From positions 1-64,000 of the forward strand of contig CALSPM010000012.1 in the NCBI GenBank assembly GCA_943788235.1: a stretch of 64,000 bases of DNA. The letters are read 5' to 3'. The position numbers and the translations under genes were made by a program. Source of the DNA: an uncultured Cyclobacteriaceae bacterium (lineage in GTDB: Bacteria > Bacteroidota > Bacteroidia > Cytophagales > Cyclobacteriaceae). The notes beneath the pieces were generated by a model, which saw only the letters and a list, made by a program, of their open reading frames with translations, was not told the DNA's origin and did no database searches. Below, piece by piece: positions 56,094-64,000 of the stretch. The number at the start of each line of letters is the position of its first letter. The first letter of the stretch is position 1.

Positions 56094-57554
56094 TCACATC
56101 TCCCAACCCGATCTGTAGACCCTCCCGACAAATTGATTGGCCTCCTCTAGGTTGGTGATTCGAGTGTTTTCTCCATCCCAAATCAATTTTTTACGTGCAT
56201 AGAAAGACATTTTTCCTTCCGCATTTTCTCGTCGAAGCATATAACTTCGGATGGCCAAATTCCCCATTAATACGGTCTCGGTCATGGGTCCTGCATAATC
56301 AAAAGAGGAAGTCAGGGCTTGATGCTCACTGCTTTGATAACCTGCCTTACAAGCCTCTACCCATTTGCGCTGATGCCCGTATTCCGGCTCATCGCTCGGT
56401 GCTAACTCTGGACCAAATTCAGTCGTGCCATCGTTTAAATAAAGTTTGGGCATCAATGGTGAGCTGTCATTAATATTGGTAGAGATGATGCCTTTTTCTC
56501 CAATCATCAAAACGCCATTTGCGCTTCCGGGGCCCCCAATATCATGATTGGCAGGAATGATTTCTGGATGTGATGGCCTGATACCCCCATCACTCCAAGT
56601 CATTTCAATCGGTGATTTACTCTTCTCTGTTGCATCAAAATGCAACGTAGTAAAAGATGAAGGTGGACATCCTTCAGGAAAGTAATCTGGCGTCCACATA
56701 CGAGAATAAACCGTTCCGACGCTGCACTCGGCATCCTTGGGATATTTCAAACCCAGTGTTCTGTAGGGAATATCTATCAAATGACACCCCACATCTCCCA
56801 AGGCCCCGGTACCATAATCCCACCAACCCCTCCAATTGAATGGATGCATGTTAGGTGTGTAAGGTTTATCCGGTGCAGGACCGAGCCATAAATCCCAATT
56901 CAAATCTGCAGGCTTGGCTGAAGGATCTGCCGCAGGCATTTTTATCCCTTGAGGCCATACCGGACGATTGGTCCAAATTTGGACTTTTGAAATCTTGCCT
57001 ATGACGTCCGAATCCACCCAACCCTGAACGGTCTGTAACAAGGGATTAGATCCTCCTTGATTACCCATTTGAGTAACCACTTTTTGTTTTCTGGCCATTT
57101 CGGTCAGTATACGGGCTTCTCTTATGTTATGCGTAATTGGTTTTTGAACATATACATGTTTGCCGCGCTCCATGGCATAAATAGCGGCCACACCATGGAC
57201 GTGATCAGGTGTAGAAATCGTGACGGCATCTAGGTCTTTTTCCTTGTCTAACATCTCCCTAAAGTCAGCATAACGTTTGGCTTTTGGAAATTTTTTGGCC
57301 GTTGCTGCTGCACTTCCAGAAAAATCTACATCACACAAAGCACCCACTCTTGCATTGCCATTACGAGATGCATTTGAAATATCACTCGCCCCTTTACCTC
57401 CCGATCCAATCGCCGCAATATTGAGTTGGTCGCTGGGTGCTGTGAAGCCCTTACCACCCAAAACATGGCGAGGAAGGATGGTAATGGCGGATAAGGCCAG
57501 ACCACTTTTAACAAAAGATCTTCTGGACTTCAACTTAACGTTCTTTCTTTTCAT
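56094..57554 (-). CDS. Tat-exported Gfo/Idh/MocA family oxidoreductase, copy 2
   Basis: A 486-residue paralogue of the enzyme at 51.7-53.1 kb. The ATG at 57554 (MKRKNVKLKSRRSFVKSG) gives a well-formed Tat signal; another in-frame ATG 24 bases upstream is less likely. Cofactor motif AAIGSGGKGASDI, VQKPITHNIREA and FNWRGWWDYGTGALGDVGCHL match the other copy, with a 10-residue longer loop in the C-terminal half. The differing loop suggests a related but not identical substrate. It is 167 bases upstream of the DUF5916 gene on the same strand. Confidence 0.88.
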   Translation of the reverse strand: MKRKNVKLKSRRSFVKSGLALSAITILPRHVLGGKGFTAPSDQLNIAAIGSGGKGASDISNASRNGNARVGALCDVDFSGSAAATAKKFPKAKRYADFREMLDKEKDLDAVTISTPDHVHGVAAIYAMERGKHVYVQKPITHNIREARILTEMARKQKVVTQMGNQGGSNPLLQTVQGWVDSDVIGKISKVQIWTNRPVWPQGIKMPAADPSAKPADLNWDLWLGPAPDKPYTPNMHPFNWRGWWDYGTGALGDVGCHLIDIPYRTLGLKYPKDAECSVGTVYSRMWTPDYFPEGCPPSSFTTLHFDATEKSKSPIEMTWSDGGIRPSHPEIIPANHDIGGPGSANGVLMIGEKGIISTNINDSSPLMPKLYLNDGTTEFGPELAPSDEPEYGHQRKWVEACKAGYQSSEHQALTSSFDYAGPMTETVLMGNLAIRSYMLRRENAEGKMSFYARKKLIWDGENTRITNLEEANQFVGRVYRSGWEM

Positions 57555-57673
57555 AATATTTCTTTTTCTCAATTTCAAGATAAGAAATAAATTAGTTGTA
57601 AAAAAAACAAATAAGAATCGTATGAATTAAAAGTTCATTATTTGACGGCAAGACCTTTTAAAAAATTAACTTT

Positions 57674-57895
57674 TCATTTTCCATTCTGGATAGGTTCGGT
57701 ATCGGGCATCATTTTATTCAATACGAAATACACAGGACAGAATTTAGTAAAAGGACTTACGATTTGCAGTCCAGCCACCGCTATGGCGATCCAGCCAAAA
57801 CTTAAATTAATATAATTGGCCAATAAAACACTGCTGAGATAGAGAATCCCAACTATTCCGTCGTGTAACCTGATTTTTGATCTATTTTTATCCAT
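57674..57895 (-). CDS. YgaP-type (DUF2892) small membrane protein
   Basis: A 73-residue protein with two membrane helices (LHDGIVGILYLSSVLLANYI and FGWIAIAVAGLQIV), followed by FTKFCPVYFVLN, the typical DUF2892 end. In YgaP such segments are fused to a rhodanese domain; here it is stand-alone. The conserved Cys in KFCPVY is kept. It is 78 bases downstream of the Crp/Fnr regulator gene on the same strand, with dyad symmetry between them, so local control by that regulator is plausible. Confidence 0.75.
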   Translation of the reverse strand: MDKNRSKIRLHDGIVGILYLSSVLLANYINLSFGWIAIAVAGLQIVSPFTKFCPVYFVLNKMMPDTEPIQNGK

Positions 57896-57901
57896 GATTA
57901 T

Positions 57902-57940
57902 TGTTGATTAGTTCAAAACAATAATAATCAACATTATTGT
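57902..57940. promoter_or_regulatory. Dyad-rich region between the Crp/Fnr and YgaP genes
   Basis: Two overlapping inverted repeats: TGTTGATTA (57902-57910) with TAATCAACA (57925-57933), and ACAATAAT (57918-57925) with ATTATTGT (57933-57940). TTGA-N5-TCAA (57904-57916) resembles the Crp/Fnr consensus TTGA-N6-TCAA but is one base short. It is immediately upstream of the YgaP-type gene start. Confidence 0.35.
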
Positions 57941-57973
57941 ATAAATTTTGCATCATATGTTACATAGCAGTCA

Positions 57974-58594
57974 TTAAATTAAAATAATTTTACCTCTTCC
58001 TAGGATAATCACTTTTTCTTGTTCCATTTTTTTCAAAACTCTAGAAATCACCACTCTTGTCGTACCAAATTCATTTGCAATGACTTGATGGGTAATGGGT
58101 ATTTCATTGGTATTTAAGATGCTGCACTTATTTTTAAAAAAGGCTTTCAAACGACCTTCAATTTTAATTAAACTAGCTTCTTTTAATTTATCCAAAAGAA
58201 TTTCATAGTTATGAATATATGTTTTCACTACAAACTTCTGCCAAGAGGGGTACTTAAATTGCCAACTGTTCATGATTTCTCGGGGGATCAATAGCAGTGA
58301 TGAATCTAATTCTGCCACTGCAAAAACCTTGCTTTTATGATCTGAAAAAATGGTGAAATAGGAAAACATGCAAGCTTCTTTTTCCTTGATATAGTACAAG
58401 GTCATTTCTCGATCTTTTTCATAATCCTTATGAAAAACCCTAATAGACCCTTTCATCAGGAAGGGAATATGATTCATTGCATCACCCTCCTTTACAATCG
58501 AAGTCCCCTTGAAAACACTTATTTCTTGGGCATGCCCTGCTATTTCTTCTAGGAGTGGTTGCTCTAAGGGTAAGTCAACTAAATTTTTCATCAA
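57974..58594 (-). CDS. Crp/Fnr family transcriptional regulator
   Basis: A 206-residue regulator. Residues 15-115 form the cyclic-nucleotide-binding-like barrel (VKEGDAMNHIPFLMKGSIRV), then a dimer helix and a winged helix-turn-helix (ITHQVIANEFGTTRVVISRV, ending LKKMEQEKVIILGRG). No Cys cluster for an Fnr-type iron-sulfur centre is seen. It resembles Bacteroidota regulators that sit beside small YgaP-type genes, and the divergent sialidase gene may also be a target. Effector unknown. Confidence 0.87.
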   Translation of the reverse strand: MMKNLVDLPLEQPLLEEIAGHAQEISVFKGTSIVKEGDAMNHIPFLMKGSIRVFHKDYEKDREMTLYYIKEKEACMFSYFTIFSDHKSKVFAVAELDSSLLLIPREIMNSWQFKYPSWQKFVVKTYIHNYEILLDKLKEASLIKIEGRLKAFFKNKCSILNTNEIPITHQVIANEFGTTRVVISRVLKKMEQEKVIILGRGKIILI

Positions 58595-58903
58595 CCTGTT
58601 TTTTTTGTTATTTTATATGTACAAACCATTAAACATAAACTAAAGAATTAAAAAATTAACGCTGATTAACAAAAAAAGTTACAGCATTCTTTTCAAGAAT
58701 AAAAAAATTATAGATCTCAAATAAATCAGAGTAAAACTATTTATACCAAAAAAATATTTCTCCTGAATCTCTCAACCCTGAGGGTTATGCTCTATTTTTC
58801 ATTCCTTTTTTCGAGCTCAAAGTGGGTATAAATGCTCGATCTCTCATTCATTAAATTCACTAGTTTAATAAGTTAAATGATAAAGTGCTTATCTTAAGCC
58901 ATA
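58595..58903. other. Divergent intergenic region between the Crp/Fnr and sialidase genes
   Basis: 309 bases of AT-rich DNA without a gene. No exact TAnnTTTG match was found near the sialidase start. Confidence 0.4.
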
Positions 58904-60052
58904 ATGCGTATTTTAATTTATCTTTTCTTTTTTTTCATTTGTATCCATCAGTTGTTTTCTCAAAAACATTCGGAATTTAGTGAGCAAATATTATTTAAGA
59001 ATGGTCAAGAGGGTTATGCTTGTTATCGAATACCTGCCATTATCCATTTCCAAAGCAAAAAACTTCTAGCCTTCGCCGAGGGGCGTGTGGATGGATGCAA
59101 TGATTTTGGAAACGTAGATATTGTGATGAAGTCCAGTGATGATAGTGGATTCAATTGGTCCAAGCAACAAATACTCATCAATAATAGATCATCACAAGTA
59201 GGCAATCCTGCCCCAGTCGTAGACCTTCATGATCCACTCTTTCCCTCAGGTAGAATTTTCTTGTTTTTCAATACGGGCACCCAATCAGAGCAAGATATTA
59301 GAAACGGAAATGGAGAAAGAGGGGTTTGGTTTATCACCTCTGAAGATTTTGGTATGAATTGGTCCCCACCAACAGAAATCACCCAACAAGTTCATTTTAA
59401 TAAGCATACACCTAATTATGAGAAAGATTGGCGTACCCATGCCAATACGCCAGGGCATGCAATCCAGTTTAATGAAGGGGTATTTAAGGGTAGAATATAC
59501 GTGCCAGCCAACCACTCGACAGGAAATCCTCAACCTGGATTTAATGAGTATAACGCTTATGGCTATTTCAGCGATGATCACGGAAAAAGTTGGCAAGTAA
59601 GTGAAGATGTCCCTATTGCCTCATCAAATGAGGCAATAGGGACCGTACTTCCAAATGGTGAGTTAATGCTCAATATTCGTCAACAAAATGGAACCACTAA
59701 AAGAAGACTGATTGCAAGAAGTAATGATGGGGGTCAAAGCTGGGGCAGCGTCTATTTTGATCCTGAATTAATCACTCCAGTTTGCCAATCAAGCTTGTTC
59801 CTGTTTCAAAATGCCGCACATACCTTACTCCTTTACAGTGGGCCAAATAGTACAGAGGAAAGGATTCGCATGACCCTAAAAGCAAGTGAGAATAATGGGG
59901 CTACCTGGCCCATAAAAAAAGAAATTTACGCAGGTATCTCAGCCTATTCTGACCTTACCCAAATCAATGATTCACAGATAGGGCTTCTTTTCGAAAAAGA
60001 AAATAAAACAATTAATTTTGCGCTTTTTTCAATAGATTGGCTCCTCAATTAA
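58904..60052 (+). CDS. Exo-alpha-sialidase (GH33-like)
   Basis: A 382-residue exported enzyme that releases terminal sialic acid. Signal peptide MRILIYLFFFFICIHQLFSQ; the RIP motif YRIPA near residue 43 carries the first arginine; Asp boxes SSDDSGFNW, SEDFGMNW, SDDHGKSW, SNDGGQSW and SENNGATW mark the six-bladed propeller. The catalytic Glu is expected in SSNEAIG, further arginines in RRLIARS and ERIRM, and the nucleophile Tyr in SAYSDLT. The set is complete, so activity is likely. It has an extraordinary inverted repeat at 59609-59643 across the catalytic-Glu codon. Sialic-acid catabolic genes are not visible in the window; the SSS symporter downstream could import the product. Confidence 0.85.
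   Translation: MRILIYLFFFFICIHQLFSQKHSEFSEQILFKNGQEGYACYRIPAIIHFQSKKLLAFAEGRVDGCNDFGNVDIVMKSSDDSGFNWSKQQILINNRSSQVGNPAPVVDLHDPLFPSGRIFLFFNTGTQSEQDIRNGNGERGVWFITSEDFGMNWSPPTEITQQVHFNKHTPNYEKDWRTHANTPGHAIQFNEGVFKGRIYVPANHSTGNPQPGFNEYNAYGYFSDDHGKSWQVSEDVPIASSNEAIGTVLPNGELMLNIRQQNGTTKRRLIARSNDGGQSWGSVYFDPELITPVCQSSLFLFQNAAHTLLLYSGPNSTEERIRMTLKASENNGATWPIKKEIYAGISAYSDLTQINDSQIGLLFEKENKTINFALFSIDWLLN
59609..59643. repeat. Perfect 16-bp inverted repeat inside the sialidase gene
   Basis: Arms GTCCCTATTGCCTCAT (59609-59624) and ATGAGGCAATAGGGAC (59628-59643) enclose a 3-base loop CAA. The encoded residues are VPIASSNEAIGT, which includes the presumed catalytic Glu. A perfect 32-base match with a 3-base loop within coding DNA is very unlikely by chance. 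It could fold into a stable mRNA hairpin or mark a template-switch event. Confidence 0.85.
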
Positions 60053-60193
60053 AAATGAATGCGCAATAAAAAAATCATGACTCACCGATTAAAATAGTGA
60101 AAAATGATGATCATCCACTCTTGAGAAGCATCACTAAGATTAACTATTTTTTTAAGACTTTCTATAAAATATCATCCATAATTGTATTAATCT

Positions 60194-61357
60194 ATGGTAC
60201 TACCTCATATAACCCCATCTAAAGCCTCCGGTGTTTCTGGGGCAGAAATTTCTTGGTTTGCTCCTATTTGCGATGGCGATGATGATTTTTTAGGCACTCG
60301 AAATGACCGATATAAAAGCAACTGGGAAAATACCGCAGCCATTGTTCAACAAGCAGATGTCTTAGGATATCGTAATATTTTATGCCCCTCCTCCTATCAG
60401 GTAGGTCAAGATACTTTGAGTTTTGCAGCAGCCATAGCCCCGAAAACCCAACAAATCAACTTATTGACCGCCATCAGATGTGGTGAAGTTCATCCCCCGA
60501 TGCTCGCCCGGGCCATTGCTACCCTTGATCACATTCTGCAAGGTCGTTTGACCTTAAATATCATTTCCTCTAATCTCCCCGGGACTAAGCTAGATTCAGA
60601 AGCACGTTATCAGCGCTCAAGAGAAGTCATCACCATCTTAAAACAAGCCTGGAACGAAGATTTTATTGATTTTCATGGTGATTTTTATGACTTACGTCTT
60701 CCTACTGCCCCCGTCAAGCCTTATCAACAGAAGGGTGGACCCATGCTTTATTTTGGCGGCTATTCTCCTGCAGGCATAGATCTTTGTGCCCAGCACTGTG
60801 ACGTCTATCTTATGTGGCCTGAAATTAGGGAAAAACTTAAAGCTCAAATGGAAACCCTCTCAGCCAAAGCAGCGGCCTATCATCGGACATTGGATTTCGG
60901 ACTTCGAGTCCATGTTATCGTACGAGAAACTGAAGAAGAGGCACGGCAATACGCTGATCTATTGATTTCCAAGCTCGATATCCAAAAAGGAACTGAAATT
61001 AGGGAAAGGGCCCAAGATGCAAACTCTTTGGGCGTATCCAAACAAAGCGAAATGCGGGCCACAGCTACGGCAGATCATTTCGTTGAACCTCATTTGTGGA
61101 CTGGAGTTGGACTTGCAAGATCAGGTTGTGGGGCCGCCCTAGTAGGAAATCCCCAACAAGTTCTTGATAAAATTAATGACTACATGAGTATGGGCATACG
61201 CTCCTTCATCTTTTCTGGTTACCCGCATCATCAAGAAGCCCAATATTTCGCAAAATGGGTGCTGCCTCATTTAAAAACCATCTCTCTGCCCGAGATATAT
61301 GGAAGAATTCCCCGAGATCCTCCAAACACACCTTTAGGCAAAGGACCCAGATTCTAA
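60194..61357 (+). CDS. LLM-class flavin-dependent monooxygenase (SsuD-like)
   Basis: A 387-residue luciferase-like enzyme using FMNH2 and oxygen. ISWFAPICDGDDD, VQQADVLGYRNILCPSS, INLLTAIRCGEVHPPMLARA and LTLNIISSNLPG follow the SsuD/alkanesulfonate monooxygenase pattern; the C-terminus has TGVGLARSGCGAALVGNPQQ and SMGIRSFIFSGYPHHQEA, which match. Substrates in this group include alkanesulfonates and similar organosulfur or amine compounds. No flavin reductase gene is visible nearby. Four bases separate its stop from the symporter start, so the symporter probably brings in its substrate. Confidence 0.85.
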   Translation: MVLPHITPSKASGVSGAEISWFAPICDGDDDFLGTRNDRYKSNWENTAAIVQQADVLGYRNILCPSSYQVGQDTLSFAAAIAPKTQQINLLTAIRCGEVHPPMLARAIATLDHILQGRLTLNIISSNLPGTKLDSEARYQRSREVITILKQAWNEDFIDFHGDFYDLRLPTAPVKPYQQKGGPMLYFGGYSPAGIDLCAQHCDVYLMWPEIREKLKAQMETLSAKAAAYHRTLDFGLRVHVIVRETEEEARQYADLLISKLDIQKGTEIRERAQDANSLGVSKQSEMRATATADHFVEPHLWTGVGLARSGCGAALVGNPQQVLDKINDYMSMGIRSFIFSGYPHHQEAQYFAKWVLPHLKTISLPEIYGRIPRDPPNTPLGKGPRF

Positions 61358-61361
61358 TATT

Positions 61362-62903
61362 ATGTTGGATTTTATTATTGTATTATGCTATTTCGCTTTG
61401 ATCTTGATCACGGCTTTAAACGGTTCAAAAATTAAAATAGTAGATGCAGATGCTTATTTTTTAAGTTCTAGAAATTTAAGATGGCCCTCTATTGCCATTT
61501 CTACCATCGCGACCAATGTCCAAGGTTATCAATTTTTAGGCATGATGGGCTCGGCTTATCTCTATGGTTTAGCTCAGGCCAATTTGGAAATCAACGCCAT
61601 TCAAGGTCTTTTGATTGCCGCATTCGTCTTTATTCCGATGTTTTTAAGACACAGAATCACCACCGTTACTGAATTCATCACTATGAACCTTGGTAACCAT
61701 GCTGGATTGTTTTATTCGATAGCTAACCTAAGTTTATTTTCTACCATTACTTTGGGTGCTGCCTTGTTTTGGGGTGCTTACGCTGCCGATCAAGTATTTG
61801 GAGAACAACTTGCCGTACTGCATGAGGACCGCATGATGCGTATTGCCCTCTTAATAGTGATCTTAGGTGTCTTCTCGGCTATCTATACTTATCTAGGAGG
61901 CCTAAATGCAGTAGTCAAAACAGATATCATTCAGTTCATTATTTTATTATTTGGTGGCTTATTTGTACTGATCGTAAGCGTTCGCGCACTGGGTGGCTGG
62001 GAGGAGCTTTATGTACAAACGAGTCACCGGATGCACCTACATTTACCTGCCGACCATCCGACCCTGCCTTGGACCCATCTATTTGGCTTATTTTTTTTAA
62101 ATATTAATTATTGGTGTGCAAATCAGACCATCATACAGCGTTCACTGGCTGCCAAAAATCTAAAAGAGGCACAAAAAGGATTATTAGTCGGCGGGGTATT
62201 AAAATACCTCATGGCACTCATTATAGTAGTCCCCGGTATTGCCCTCTATGGCATCTTAGGTGAGGGCCTGAGTGATCCAGATATGTCATTCCCTTATTTG
62301 GTCAATCGCTATGTGCCCATAGGACTCCGAGGTATCATCCTTTGTGGCCTATTTGCTTCATTAATGAGTACGGTGGATTCAACTTTTCATTCGATTGCTA
62401 CCTTATGGTCGGTCGACATCTATTCAAATTATATTAATAAAACCCCTTCTGATTATCAAAAAATTCGTGCGGGGCGGCAGGCTATTATTGTCAGCTTCAT
62501 CAGCTCACTTACCATGGGTATGATATTGCTCTACCTGAAATTTGAGAATCCAAGTGCCGCCTTTACCCATACATTGAATAATCTTAGATACTATATCAAT
62601 TGTGGAATTACAGTGATGATTTGTGCAGCTGCATTATTGCTCATTCCGAATAAAAAAAAGGTCTTGCTGGCTTTTTTAATTACCCTCCCTTCAAATTTAT
62701 TCCTGCAATATTTACTGCCTGACATGAATTATTTTTTACGGGCATTTTGGGTTATTTTTATCAGTTTATTGATCGCAACTGAAGGTAAAATCAGTAACTT
62801 TTCATCTTATAAAGTCTTATTTCAGTCCAGTTCCATCTCATTGAGTAGGCTTGGCTGGACTCTCTTAGGAAGTCTTATTTTAACCCATATTCTTTTTCAT
62901 TGA
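61362..62903 (+). CDS. Sodium:solute symporter (SSS family)
   Basis: A 513-residue sodium-coupled importer with about thirteen membrane helices. YFLSSRNLRWPSIAIS in the first loop, STIATNVQGYQFLGMMGSAY, YTYLGGLNAVVKTDIIQF and ASLMSTVDSTFHSIATL (the sodium-site helix) follow the family pattern. It differs from the SGLT-like copy at 19.4-21.1 kb and is not of obvious specificity. The place between a monooxygenase and a decarboxylase, with a sialidase upstream, fits import of a sulfonate, amino-acid or sialic acid; none can be chosen from sequence. Confidence 0.85.
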   Translation: MLDFIIVLCYFALILITALNGSKIKIVDADAYFLSSRNLRWPSIAISTIATNVQGYQFLGMMGSAYLYGLAQANLEINAIQGLLIAAFVFIPMFLRHRITTVTEFITMNLGNHAGLFYSIANLSLFSTITLGAALFWGAYAADQVFGEQLAVLHEDRMMRIALLIVILGVFSAIYTYLGGLNAVVKTDIIQFIILLFGGLFVLIVSVRALGGWEELYVQTSHRMHLHLPADHPTLPWTHLFGLFFLNINYWCANQTIIQRSLAAKNLKEAQKGLLVGGVLKYLMALIIVVPGIALYGILGEGLSDPDMSFPYLVNRYVPIGLRGIILCGLFASLMSTVDSTFHSIATLWSVDIYSNYINKTPSDYQKIRAGRQAIIVSFISSLTMGMILLYLKFENPSAAFTHTLNNLRYYINCGITVMICAAALLLIPNKKKVLLAFLITLPSNLFLQYLLPDMNYFLRAFWVIFISLLIATEGKISNFSSYKVLFQSSSISLSRLGWTLLGSLILTHILFH

Positions 62904-62966
62904 GGATCACGCTAAGCTTATGGTATTTAACTTTATGAGTAAACGACAATTTGATAATTTAGTATA

Positions 62967-64000
62967 ATGAACGAAAAGTTAAAAAAAGACTTAGATGAAA
63001 TAGCCAGTATCCTAAATGAGGTGAAAAATCAAGGGCTCTCATATCTCGAGCATTTGCCGCACTGTCCTACCTCGAATACGTATGAAATAACCCCTGATAC
63101 GCAGCTTCCCTTGGATGGATGGGGCACAAAAAATACACTCAAATACTTCAATGATACCTTTAAGAAAATCATGGTTTCTTCTTCGGGTCCTAAATATTGG
63201 GGCTTCGTCACCGGAGGCACGACTCCGGCATCTATTGCCGGAGATTGGCTTACCACCATTTACGACCAAAATGCCTTTAAGGCCAGTGGTCAAGGGGATG
63301 TTTCCGCCCAAATTGAAGTGGAGACCATTCGATTACTCCTTGAGTTATTTGATTTACCTAAAAAATTATCAGGGGGTTTCGTCTCAGGAGCAACCATGTC
63401 TAATGTGACTTGTTTGGCTGCTGCAAGACAGTGGATAGGTAAACAGCAAGGGGAAGATTATGCCAAAGAAGGCATCAATAGACCCATTCATGTTTTAGCT
63501 GCCATACCCCATTCATCTGTTTTAAAGGCCATGTCTTTATTGGGATTAGGTAGTGTTAATATAACGACCATTAAAACAAACTATGGTCATCGGGAATCGA
63601 TGGATTTGCAAGATTTTGAAAAACAAATCCTCCAATTATCTGGTGCTCCATTTATTTTAATTTCTAGTGCTGGTACGGTGAATACAGGGGACTTTGATGA
63701 CTTTGAAGGCATCGCTAATCTCAAGAAAAAATTTAATTTTTGGTGGCACATAGATGCGGCATTTGGCGGCTTTGCTTCCTGTAGCAAAAGTCATCAACAT
63801 TTGGTTTATGGTTGGGAATACGCAGATAGTTACACCATCGATTGTCACAAATGGCTCAATGTCCCCTATGAAAATGCAATTTTTTTTATAAAAGAATCCC
63901 ATAAAATTTTTCAGATTGAAACCTTCCAAAACTCAAATGCTCCTTATTTAGAAAATCAATCAGGTACTGTAGATTATTTAAATCTTTTGCCCGAAAACTC
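62967..64000 (+). CDS. PLP-dependent decarboxylase, group II (3' end outside window)
   Basis: At least 344 residues from the ATG at 62967, running off the window edge with the frame open. It belongs to the aromatic-amino-acid/glutamate/cysteine-sulfinate decarboxylase family. The region GGTTPASIAGDWL binds substrate and cofactor phosphate, SGATMSNVTCLAAARQ is the usual helix, WWHIDAAFGG places the Asp that contacts the pyridine nitrogen, and the Schiff-base Lys295 is in DCHKWLNVPYE. The substrate is not predictable; a sulfinate- or cysteate-type substrate would fit the SsuD-like neighbour but is only inference. It starts 63 bases after the symporter. Confidence 0.88.
   Translation, partial: MNEKLKKDLDEIASILNEVKNQGLSYLEHLPHCPTSNTYEITPDTQLPLDGWGTKNTLKYFNDTFKKIMVSSSGPKYWGFVTGGTTPASIAGDWLTTIYDQNAFKASGQGDVSAQIEVETIRLLLELFDLPKKLSGGFVSGATMSNVTCLAAARQWIGKQQGEDYAKEGINRPIHVLAAIPHSSVLKAMSLLGLGSVNITTIKTNYGHRESMDLQDFEKQILQLSGAPFILISSAGTVNTGDFDDFEGIANLKKKFNFWWHIDAAFGGFASCSKSHQHLVYGWEYADSYTIDCHKWLNVPYENAIFFIKESHKIFQIETFQNSNAPYLENQSGTVDYLNLLPEN

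Noticed and set aside
1-64000. CRISPR array, riboswitch, rRNA, replication origin or intact insertion sequence
   Set aside because: I saw no regularly spaced repeats, known aptamer-like leader, rRNA sequence, DnaA-box cluster or transposase in the window. A covariance-model search would be needed to exclude small structured RNAs.

Overview
The window looks like chromosomal DNA of a member of the Bacteroidota, most likely a Cytophagales-type, aerobic, polymer-degrading (possibly marine) bacterium. The grounds are protein families almost confined to that phylum (WbqC, DUF5777, DUF5916, the ABC-permease/M1-peptidase fusion, SusC-like secreted proteins, conserved VWA membrane protein), many lipoprotein signals, AT-rich DNA, no Shine-Dalgarno pattern, and promoters of the Bacteroidetes form TAnnTTTG. 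The genus cannot be told from sequence alone. I saw no rRNA, CRISPR array, intact insertion sequence or prophage. One tRNA, tRNA-Arg(CCT), is present.

Layout. 0.5-8.2 kb: housekeeping genes lpd, fabG, a VWA membrane protein, clpC and wbqC, four of which are broken by single-base frameshifts (seven in all), mostly repairable by one base; this looks more like local sequence error than decay. 8.2-17.8 kb: tsaC-like, mltG, a YbgC-type thioesterase, uvrB-aroE, then the run DUF368 (PopT-type) - phosphosulfolactate synthase - TPR protein, hflX and tRNA-Arg. 18-19.4 kb: an orphan alpha/alpha-toroid protein. 19.4-24.4 kb: an accessory catabolic unit, with an AraC regulator divergent from PhyH dioxygenase, SDR, Dabb lipoprotein and an SGLT-type symporter. 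24.4-31 kb: SulP transporter, then an ABC ATPase followed by a permease fused to an M1 peptidase. 31-32.5 kb: a GH9 endoglucanase remnant lacking its catalytic core, in a gene desert. 32.5-36 kb: two secreted lipoprotein hydrolases (alpha/beta hydrolase, penicillin-acylase family).

36-38.3 kb holds a tight four-gene unit: c-type cytochrome lipoprotein, DUF5777 outer-membrane barrel, YceI protein and Rieske lipoprotein. Together they could form an envelope electron-transfer module. I consider this the best candidate for an uncharacterised system here. 38.5-44 kb: DUF3089 hydrolase, Gfo/Idh/MocA oxidoreductase and a large BNR-repeat protein. 44-48 kb: two tandem PPK2 kinases coupled to an M61 peptidase and a DinB protein. 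48.2-51.6 kb: msrB-msrA coupled to a TonB-dependent receptor. 51.7-57.6 kb: two paralogous Tat-exported Gfo/Idh/MocA oxidoreductases flanking a CBM9/DUF5916 barrel protein. 57.7-58.6 kb: a YgaP-type membrane protein and a Crp/Fnr regulator. 58.9 kb to the end: sialidase, LLM flavin monooxygenase, SSS symporter and a PLP-dependent decarboxylase cut by the window edge, all on the plus strand.

Functional assignments rest on reading conserved motifs and family resemblance by eye; no database search was run.
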